Part shown: positions 38,118 to 44,508 of the stretch, one piece after another
How positions within the stretch are numbered: position 1 is the stretch's first letter
Layout of the letters: every line of letters starts with the position of its first letter
DNA from: a virus
Strand: one strand, 5' to 3'
DNA: 44,508 bases
Virus record (IMG/VR): IMGVR_UViG_3300031707_000042
Location: 1 to 44,508 of that record
Position numbers and translations under genes: made by a program
The notes under the pieces: generated by a model
Told to the model about the DNA's origin: nothing
Seen by the model: the letters and a program-made list of their open reading frames with translations, nothing else
Database searches by the model: none

Positions 38118-39074
38118 TTATTGACAAGTAAAGTTATTTTCATCACAAATTTGGATAAGCGATTGCTTTAATATCCACATTTGGCCTTCTTCAAAGTTTT
38201 TATCTAAAGAAACCGCACCCTCATAAATGTTACCATCTATTTTAACCTCTTTGCTACCAAAGACCTTAGCAACTATGTTGACTACATAAGGTGGTAATTT
38301 TTTACTTCTAAAAAGATATGTTTTTTTCTGTGTAACCGTTTTCCTAACATGGTTAGAAACTGTTTCATCAAATGTGTAACCATTTAATTCAATAGTGCCT
38401 GGTATTCTTATTTGTGGTATGTAAGTATTAGGTTTTAGATTGGTAAATGCTCCATAATAATTACCATCACAATCATACTTGGTATATGAACCCGTTAATA
38501 ATAAGGTCGGTTGATTACACTTAACACGGCAAAATAATTCACTCCAAATATCATCATACTTATCACACCATAAAGGATAACAATGTGCGATGGCTTGAGC
38601 TTGGGTTGCGGTAGGATTATCTAACCTATATTGGTCATAACACTCACCAAAGTCACCCTCTCTTATGTTTAAATTACATTTATAAGCTCTTATCTTAAAC
38701 CTAATGCAATCAATTCCTATGGCATCTTTGGTATCAAAAATATAATTAGTATATCCTTGCTGGTTTTTGTCTTTACCATTCTCAATTACTGTACCAGGAG
38801 ATGGAATAACTTCACCAGTCTCGGTGTTTATGATTTCAGCAATAGCATAGAAGTATTTATTATCCTCAACAAAGTATTGGAAGTAAATTTTATCACCATC
38901 TACAAAAGGGTTGCAATAGTTGTCATCATTGTGGCAGTGGTTAAAGTTCCATAAGGCGCACTCCTCAGGTACCAATTGGCTTTTACAATCCTTAATAAAG
39001 AAATTCTTTTTTTGGATATACGTTTCATCTGATTGAGGAACGTAATTTATTGGTACTATAAATTGACAACTCAT
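38118..39074 (-). CDS. Hypothetical structural protein, Cys/Trp-rich
   Basis: This 318-residue protein is beta-rich with many Cys, Tyr and Trp (ECALWNFNHCHNDDNYCNPF). It is not recognised. It lies between tail tip proteins and the putative tube gene; its start is 14 bases after the hairpin-repeat element at 39089-39190, which may control it. Likely a tail or virion protein. Confidence 0.6.
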   Translation of the reverse strand: MSCQFIVPINYVPQSDETYIQKKNFFIKDCKSQLVPEECALWNFNHCHNDDNYCNPFVDGDKIYFQYFVEDNKYFYAIAEIINTETGEVIPSPGTVIENGKDKNQQGYTNYIFDTKDAIGIDCIRFKIRAYKCNLNIREGDFGECYDQYRLDNPTATQAQAIAHCYPLWCDKYDDIWSELFCRVKCNQPTLLLTGSYTKYDCDGNYYGAFTNLKPNTYIPQIRIPGTIELNGYTFDETVSNHVRKTVTQKKTYLFRSKKLPPYVVNIVAKVFGSKEVKIDGNIYEGAVSLDKNFEEGQMWILKQSLIQICDENNFTCQ

Positions 39075-39088
39075 TTTCTTAAAAAAAT

Positions 39089-39190
39089 AAACTAAAGGGC
39101 CGCATTCAAGGAAAAGCGACCGCGAACGGCCGCATTCAAGGAAAAGCGACTTCTAAAAGCCGCATTCAAGGAAAAGCGACCCTTTAGTTT
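39089..39190 (-). repeat. Three-hairpin repeat element with enclosing inverted repeat
   Basis: Three identical 22-bp units (39099-39120, 39129-39150, 39159-39180) lie at an exact 30-bp period with unlike 8-bp spacers. Each unit reads, on the minus strand, GUCGC, a 12-base loop, GCGGC: a 5-bp stem with one U-G pair. The flanks AAACTAAAGG and CCTTTAGTTT pair over at least 10 bp and would enclose all three hairpins. A U-run and the ATG at 39074 follow. GC content is far above that of the surroundings. Possible regulatory RNA, attenuator or protein-binding array. Confidence 0.75.
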
Positions 39191-39197
39191 TAATACT

Positions 39198-40082
39198 TTA
39201 TGGTACATATCTAAATTTACCTAATTGTGATGAACGTTTAACACTCCATTTAATATATCTAAATTCGTTAGGGTCTCCTGATTTAATATATTGTGGAAAA
39301 TAAACAACAATATCACTCATTGGACCTATTAATTTTTTGTAAGGACTTGTCGTATCTGGATTGTCAATAACAATGGCAAAACAAAAAACTAAAGACCTTG
39401 GACCTTTATTTAATCTACCAGGACTATATGGAGGAACTGGCAATGAATTATCTTTTGCAGCTACACCGTAAAAATAAGCATTTGAAACAAATCGGTCTCC
39501 ATATGTTGGTATATTCAATGTGAAAGGATAACTAAGTGGAGAAGATACCCATTGGTCTGGATTAACACCTAATTCCAATGTTTCATAAAATTCAGTTGGA
39601 CAACCAAATTCTGTATCTCTGCCAGGTAAATCAGTTCCACCAGCATCTTGTATTTTACCGCCATATAAGTTACTACCTGGAAAATTAACTCCGTTTTGAT
39701 GTACTGTATGACAAAAATGATTGTGTGATTTTCTAAGTCTTGAATCTTTTACAGGAAAAAAACCATTTACTCTTTTTCCTTTGCTTTTCTTAAATCTAAA
39801 TAACCAAATTTGAGGATTATGATTTAAAAATTCAGTATCACAAGGATTGAAATAGGCTCTTATTTTTGGTATGGTGTTTTGTTCATCATGACGTCCCATT
39901 GAAAGACCTAACTGTAAATTAGGTATTTGAACAACCTTTTTACTTAAATCAGTTATCGGTGTTCTAAAAGTAGAATAACCTGTTGGAGAACTAATGTCAG
40001 GAACTGCAATCTCAACCTGTGTATCAGGGTTAAGAGGTAGCGTAGGTGCTGGCGTTAATTGCGATATTTTTTTGTCAACCAT
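39198..40082 (-). CDS. Hypothetical tail-region protein
   Basis: This 294-residue protein begins KISQLTPAPTLPLNPDTQVE, a pattern common at the N-terminus of phage fibre/appendage proteins that attach to the baseplate, followed by a Gly/Pro/aromatic-rich beta region (VNAYFYG-like segments; LNKGPRSLVFCFAIVIDNPD). Probably a tail appendage or receptor-binding component; family not recognised. Five bases separate it from the 701-aa gene. Confidence 0.6.
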   Translation of the reverse strand: MVDKKISQLTPAPTLPLNPDTQVEIAVPDISSPTGYSTFRTPITDLSKKVVQIPNLQLGLSMGRHDEQNTIPKIRAYFNPCDTEFLNHNPQIWLFRFKKSKGKRVNGFFPVKDSRLRKSHNHFCHTVHQNGVNFPGSNLYGGKIQDAGGTDLPGRDTEFGCPTEFYETLELGVNPDQWVSSPLSYPFTLNIPTYGDRFVSNAYFYGVAAKDNSLPVPPYSPGRLNKGPRSLVFCFAIVIDNPDTTSPYKKLIGPMSDIVVYFPQYIKSGDPNEFRYIKWSVKRSSQLGKFRYVP

Positions 40083-40087
40083 TTTAT

Positions 40088-42193
40088 TTAATTATTACAG
40101 TTTTCAATTACTCTTTGTGAACCATATTCTGTTTTTCTTGGGTCAGAAACTTCTGTTACTCTACGACATCTATCAACAAATTTCTTAGCAAGAACTGAAA
40201 TCTTATATTGCGAATTTAATAATAATTTATTTGTATTGACACAAAACCTTGCACTATTTTCTAAGGTTGTTCCGTATTGAACTTCTTCCGCATAAATTTT
40301 ATCTGTGGTTAATTGTGTTAATTCACTACCAACCCAGGCTTCTGCCTCTTCAATAGTTAAGATGTTTCCTGGTGACTTTTCTATATTTACTATTAAACGA
40401 TAATCTTCTGGGTCGCTGCTATCTGTTGGAGTTACTATTCCAAAAAGACACATTAAATCACCTTGACAAAAGGTTGTTTTTTCTAAATCAAGGTCACTAC
40501 CACCTTCTGGTATTTGGTTTAATATTGCTATTTGCCCATAATCTTTAATATCTAAAAACTGTCTAAAGATAATCTCATCACTAAAAGGAGCAAAGTAATC
40601 AAAATAGTTGAATTTAAGTTTCCAATCTAATGTAAGGTTTTTACCTCCCCAATATTGGTTATCCATTTGTGGCGTTACATTTATGCCATTAACTAATGTC
40701 TGTAAATTCAACGTTCCTGATTCATAACGGTTACGGAAGTCATACCAAAACTCACATTCATTTGTGGCAAAAGATAATGTCATGCCTGATGGTACTGTAT
40801 ATGTCAAAGGTCCAGACTTAACGGCAGTTTTTAAATCATAAATGTTTCTTATTGTACCTAAAAGAACGTCATTGTGTTCCTCATAGATTTCAACAGTTAT
40901 CTCTGACAAATATTTACGCAAATCATTAGGTACCACTAAACCTAAACGATTAAAGATGTCGTTCTTCCATTTATCTAATGGGTATTCCATTTGCAATTTG
41001 GAGCGAAGTCTTTCTTCAATAACACATTCTAAACGATTACCATCAAACTCTCGATTATAATCACTTAAACGTCCAAAAAAGTCTATACCATTACCATAAT
41101 AACAAGGTATTTCATTAACAATAATTTCCTCACTAATGAAACTATTGACATCATAATTGCCATCGTCTTCACCATCTTTTTTGTAAACAAGTGCAATCAT
41201 TCTATATTTTGCATTATATGTCAATAATGATGCTTTTATTTTGAATGTAACTTTGAAAGTTGTTCCTGAATCTAACACAGGTGACGTCATTGGTGCAGAA
41301 ATGGCAGTTGAACTCGTGCTTGATGTTTCAATTTCTTGTAAATCATATTCATAATTGAATTGAAAGTCAACAAAATTATCAAATTTATCGGTTCTTATTA
41401 ACCACATTACAACTTTTGAAACAGTTGAAGGACTATCTACTTTAAATGTAACATCGGTATCAATGACATTACTTAAATTGGTTTTAATAACTGCACCACG
41501 CTCAAGAATCCAATTAGGATTAGTAAAATAAGGCGGGCTTTGTAATTGGTTATGGTTATAGAAGCCTGCGGTATAATCAATAACCTTAAGGCTTACAAAT
41601 CCATTATCTAAAGGGCTACCTTGCTTCTCGACATACATATATAGTCGAGCATCTCTTTTAACTGAATTGTAAACACTTGAACCAGCCACAGTTAATTCCG
41701 CAGGTGCATTTTTTTTGTCTTTTAATAATTTATCGTGATTACTTTCATTATTAAAATCTAAATAACCATCTGTATCATAGATTTGAGTATAATCAAAAAC
41801 AATTTTGATATTGAAATCATTTATAATAGTTATTTTAATTGAAAAATTTCTAATCAAATCAACATCAGATGTTCCTGTGGTAGATAAAGCACAGGTAAAT
41901 ACATTTCCAGGCGTCAATATTGCTGGAAGTGGATAAGACCAATAATGAGAGCCAGCACCACCCGTAGGTCCTATAATGCCATTAGCAACAAACAAAGCAG
42001 GATTCAAATAAACATTTGCAGAATTTAAAGCGACATCACTTACAACTTCAAATTCTAATCTTTTTAATTCGCCTATTCTGTTTTTTACATTTATCGCGCT
42101 TATTACATTATTCCAAGTCTTATAAACTCCACTTTGTGGTAAAAGTGTTTTAATGTTTGAACGTGTCTGTGTTAGGTTATATATCGTTGCCAT
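40088..42193 (-). CDS. Large tail tip or baseplate protein
   Basis: This 701-residue beta-rich protein follows the distal tail gene and overlaps its stop. Segments such as NVIDTDVTFKVDSPSTVSKV and SSTAISAPMTSPVLDSGTTF suggest Ig-like/FN3-like beta domains, as in tail tip proteins. It may join the hub to the receptor-binding parts. The family is not recognised. Confidence 0.6.
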   Translation of the reverse strand: MATIYNLTQTRSNIKTLLPQSGVYKTWNNVISAINVKNRIGELKRLEFEVVSDVALNSANVYLNPALFVANGIIGPTGGAGSHYWSYPLPAILTPGNVFTCALSTTGTSDVDLIRNFSIKITIINDFNIKIVFDYTQIYDTDGYLDFNNESNHDKLLKDKKNAPAELTVAGSSVYNSVKRDARLYMYVEKQGSPLDNGFVSLKVIDYTAGFYNHNQLQSPPYFTNPNWILERGAVIKTNLSNVIDTDVTFKVDSPSTVSKVVMWLIRTDKFDNFVDFQFNYEYDLQEIETSSTSSTAISAPMTSPVLDSGTTFKVTFKIKASLLTYNAKYRMIALVYKKDGEDDGNYDVNSFISEEIIVNEIPCYYGNGIDFFGRLSDYNREFDGNRLECVIEERLRSKLQMEYPLDKWKNDIFNRLGLVVPNDLRKYLSEITVEIYEEHNDVLLGTIRNIYDLKTAVKSGPLTYTVPSGMTLSFATNECEFWYDFRNRYESGTLNLQTLVNGINVTPQMDNQYWGGKNLTLDWKLKFNYFDYFAPFSDEIIFRQFLDIKDYGQIAILNQIPEGGSDLDLEKTTFCQGDLMCLFGIVTPTDSSDPEDYRLIVNIEKSPGNILTIEEAEAWVGSELTQLTTDKIYAEEVQYGTTLENSARFCVNTNKLLLNSQYKISVLAKKFVDRCRRVTEVSDPRKTEYGSQRVIENCNN

Positions 42194-43908
42194 TATACTG
42201 TGCCTTTTATAATCATTGTGTTTGTACTATAATCAATATTGATTGAATCTACTTTACCTGGTCCTTTACTTGTCATCACCATACCATCTAAATTTAAGGC
42301 ATTTATTTCAGTACAAGTAAATAAGATTTGAGCTTCAAAGTCAAAACCTTTCCAATTAGAATAGCGTGGATTTTCTATAAACCAAAATCGGTCGTATAAA
42401 TTATCTGGATATCCTGCTTTAATCCACATAGGATAGTTGAAATACTCATTTGTCGCTGCTAAATAACCTGGAGGATAATAAGAGTTATTAACCTTGGCAT
42501 TCGCTTTATCTTGTCCGTCCCAAATTAAAAGCATTGGCGTGAAACAAGTATGTGAATTTAATATGATTGAACGTTTATATGGACCTATTAGTCCTGATAT
42601 TGTAGGTAAACTTTCATAAAACGTAAGAACATCTCGGTCAATACCATCATCTCTAAAACGACAAGGACTAAAAGGTATTAAAGGTAAAAATTCATCTTTT
42701 TGTAGATTACTGTAAGGATTATTCCACTCAACTATATCTCCCCACCTATCATTTGCCTCACTACCAACCCAATTTACACCATCTTTTTGATAGTAAAAAT
42801 TACCGTATGAATACCTATCCTTTTTAGTCCAATTCCAACAAACTTTTATTATTTGTTTTTCAGGCAAGGTTGTTAAATCAAGCCAAGGTGTTGTAGGTAC
42901 AAAAAAGTCACGTCTTTCAAATCTTAATACGCTGTTTTGTATTTTCCAATCAGCATTAAATGGAGCTTTGATTTGATTAAAAAACTTTGTACCATTTAGC
43001 AACGGCTTATTTTCATCAATCCAATAAGTCGTCGTATCAGTAGGGTCGACACCTTTATTTACCGGAGCATTATGGTAAACTAAATTATAATAAGGTGAAT
43101 TAGGGTCTGTTAATATTGAACTTTGAAAGTTTATACTACACTTACCACAAACATTCAAGGCATAATCTCTCACTAAAGGGCTTGGATGCTTTCTACCGCA
43201 GCCAAAAGAATTTGCCAATAGTTTGTTAATCCAATTATCAAACTCCGCATAGGCATTTGTGGTTGGGTCACCATCTATATCAATAGGGTCAACGGTATTT
43301 ATTTCAGAGCCTGATGGTAAAAGTGTATTGATTGCATTTATTATTTGGTTATTGATTCCAATTATAAAATTAATGATAACAATGATTGTCGCAATCACAA
43401 TAAGGATAGGTCCTATTGTTAGGAAAGAAGTCCATGTTGCAATGGTTAATATGATTAGAAGGTCATGTAGCCAATCAGGTCTCAACTCATTACAATAAGA
43501 CATTCTAGGATGCTGCATTGACTTGAACCCATTCCAATCGTCATAAATTAAAGTATTCTTAAGGCAATTCAATTGAACTTGTGATAGTGTCGCTTCTACG
43601 GCTGCTCCTGTGATACTACAAGAATTCTCACACCATTTAAGACTCTCAGGCTTAATCCAAAATAAATATGTCTTTGGAATAGTGCAACAATCATCAACAA
43701 ATTTTAATTCTACTTGGTCATCTATGGCACTCGGAAGAACCACTAATTTATTATAAATATAATCGTAATCACTACCTTCAAAAACCATATCACCACTGAA
43801 ACTAAAAGCCGTTTCACCTGTTTCATCCTTTTTCCTTAACGTGAATTTAGGCTTCGTTAAGGCTGGACTTGGATACGCTAATGGAATATTGTCTAAATAT
43901 ACTAACAT
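42193..43908 (-). CDS. Distal tail/hub-like protein with a hydrophobic segment
   Basis: This 571-residue protein directly follows the tape measure (three-base gap), the place of distal tail (Dit) and hub (Tal) proteins. The N-terminal ~120 residues are beta-rich with paired Cys. Residues 147-197 are strongly hydrophobic (LIILTIATWTSFLTIGPILI and on), unusual in a tail tip protein and suited to insertion in a membrane. The rest is Trp/Tyr-rich beta structure. Name is positional. Confidence 0.65.
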   Translation of the reverse strand: MLVYLDNIPLAYPSPALTKPKFTLRKKDETGETAFSFSGDMVFEGSDYDYIYNKLVVLPSAIDDQVELKFVDDCCTIPKTYLFWIKPESLKWCENSCSITGAAVEATLSQVQLNCLKNTLIYDDWNGFKSMQHPRMSYCNELRPDWLHDLLIILTIATWTSFLTIGPILIVIATIIVIINFIIGINNQIINAINTLLPSGSEINTVDPIDIDGDPTTNAYAEFDNWINKLLANSFGCGRKHPSPLVRDYALNVCGKCSINFQSSILTDPNSPYYNLVYHNAPVNKGVDPTDTTTYWIDENKPLLNGTKFFNQIKAPFNADWKIQNSVLRFERRDFFVPTTPWLDLTTLPEKQIIKVCWNWTKKDRYSYGNFYYQKDGVNWVGSEANDRWGDIVEWNNPYSNLQKDEFLPLIPFSPCRFRDDGIDRDVLTFYESLPTISGLIGPYKRSIILNSHTCFTPMLLIWDGQDKANAKVNNSYYPPGYLAATNEYFNYPMWIKAGYPDNLYDRFWFIENPRYSNWKGFDFEAQILFTCTEINALNLDGMVMTSKGPGKVDSINIDYSTNTMIIKGTV

Positions 43909-43910
43909 CT

Positions 43911-44508
43911 TTATTTGGCTAAATCTTTAATGGTGTTTTGTCTTGCCTCAAATCTACTAACTATTCCGTGAATACCACCCTCGTCAATGTTTAATTTCAA
44001 ACGGTCTTGTTGAACAACTGCTCTAATAAGGTCATCAAATTTAGATTCCAATTGTTTTATTGATTCATTATTGTCTGGTAACGGTTTATAAAATATGTCT
44101 GCACCTTTATTCAAGTGGTACATTTTCATTTCATCAAAAGACTCTGCCTTGTTTTTCATTTCCCTAAGGTCTAACTTACCTTGATGTATATCTCTGAATA
44201 TATCAATGTTTCTGGCAGTCTTTTCGTGATTAAAAATAAACTCTTTTTTATGGTATGTGTAAGGCTTAGTTCCAATAGCTCTACTTTCTTCACGTGGATT
44301 ACCATCACCTGTGTAACCTCCTCCAAACTCTCCACCATCGTAATAAGCGGCTTGACTTGCAATACTTCTGGCAGCGGCTAAACCTCCAATTAATGCAATT
44401 AAGGCAGCGGCAATCGTTACACCAGCAGCGACACCACCCTCGGCAGCGGCCTTTGATACAGTGATGGCAGTATTGGCAATCAACTCTACAACTGCAAGGG
44501 CTTGTTGA
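43911..44508 (-). CDS. Tape measure protein, C-terminal part (continues from position 1)
   Basis: This is the C-terminal 156 residues of the gene starting at 2628; 44382-44508 repeats the first 127 bases. The segment starts with a hydrophobic region (GVAAGVTIAAALIALIGG) and then GGEFGGGYTGDGNPREES and HKKEFIFNHE, a pattern frequent at tape-measure C-termini. The stop at 43911 lies three bases before the hub-like gene. An ATG at 44483 is internal, not the true start. Confidence 0.93.
   Translation of the reverse strand, partial: QQALAVVELIANTAITVSKAAAEGGVAAGVTIAAALIALIGGLAAARSIASQAAYYDGGEFGGGYTGDGNPREESRAIGTKPYTYHKKEFIFNHEKTARNIDIFRDIHQGKLDLREMKNKAESFDEMKMYHLNKGADIFYKPLPDNNESIKQLESKFDDLIRAVVQQDRLKLNIDEGGIHGIVSRFEARQNTIKDLAK
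44382..44508. repeat. Terminal direct repeat, right copy
   Basis: Exact copy of 1-127. It duplicates part of the tape-measure gene and marks the circular join of the contig; it should be counted once. Confidence 0.95.

Noticed and set aside
39099-39180. CRISPR array
   Set aside because: Only three repeats of 22 bp with 8-bp spacers, which is far too short for CRISPR spacers, and no cas genes are present. The enclosing inverted repeat points to a structured element instead.

Overview
The window is a complete circular-assembling genome of a tailed phage that infects a member of the Bacteroidota. Bases 1-127 are repeated exactly at 44382-44508, so the unique unit is 44,381 bp, and the tape-measure gene reads in frame across the junction. 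A Bacteroidota host is inferred from low GC, promoters of the TTTG-N19-TAnnTTTG type, very few Shine-Dalgarno sequences, AT-rich start regions and the protein families present. Every convincing gene is on the minus strand. A tape measure and frameshifted tail-assembly chaperones point to a long non-contractile tail (siphovirus-like); no sheath or contractile baseplate genes were recognised.

Layout in the direction of transcription (descending coordinates, circular). (1) Early recombination block, 26015-20000: small unknown genes, an ERF single-strand annealing protein, a RecE-like PD-(D/E)XK exonuclease, NinB, two unknown proteins, a GT2 glycosyltransferase and a SAM methyltransferase. (2) Modification operon, 19786-11463: winged-helix protein, QueD, QueE, FolE, a NUMOD4 protein, a second QueD-like protein, a radical SAM/SPASM enzyme, a GT4 glycosyltransferase, DpdA, a ParB-like protein, a DUF1376-type and a DUF6633-like replication protein, and a MazG-like pyrophosphohydrolase. 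(3) Block 11356-4986: small genes, a GHKL-type ATPase with an odd motif order, NinG, coiled-coil proteins, an M15 peptidase endolysin, a spanin candidate, the small terminase and short genes. (4) Late block, from 4921 through the junction to 26115: large terminase, tail chaperones with a -1 frameshift, tape measure, tail tip proteins, other structural proteins, a glycosyltransferase, portal, MuF-like protein, scaffold, major capsid protein, head completion and holin-like proteins, appendage proteins, and a small HTH protein.

Working model: FolE, QueD and QueE make 7-carboxy-7-deazaguanine from GTP and DpdA exchanges it, or a derivative, for guanine in phage DNA, giving protection from restriction. 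The second QueD-like protein, the radical SAM enzyme and the GT4 lie inside the same operon and are candidates for further tailoring of the base. Three promoters (near 11.4, 19.8 and 26.05 kb) share a 16-bp palindrome TTTnACAnnTGTnAAA over their -33 element. The same palindrome lies on the start codon of the small HTH gene at 26.29 kb and upstream of the capsid gene group at 34.0 kb, which suggests a phage-encoded regulon.

The most unusual non-coding element is at 39089-39190: three identical 22-bp units at an exact 30-bp period, each able to form a small hairpin, enclosed by an inverted repeat and followed by a U-tract just before a start codon. I saw no integrase, DNA polymerase, replicative helicase, reverse transcriptase or CRISPR array, so the phage looks virulent and dependent on host replication.
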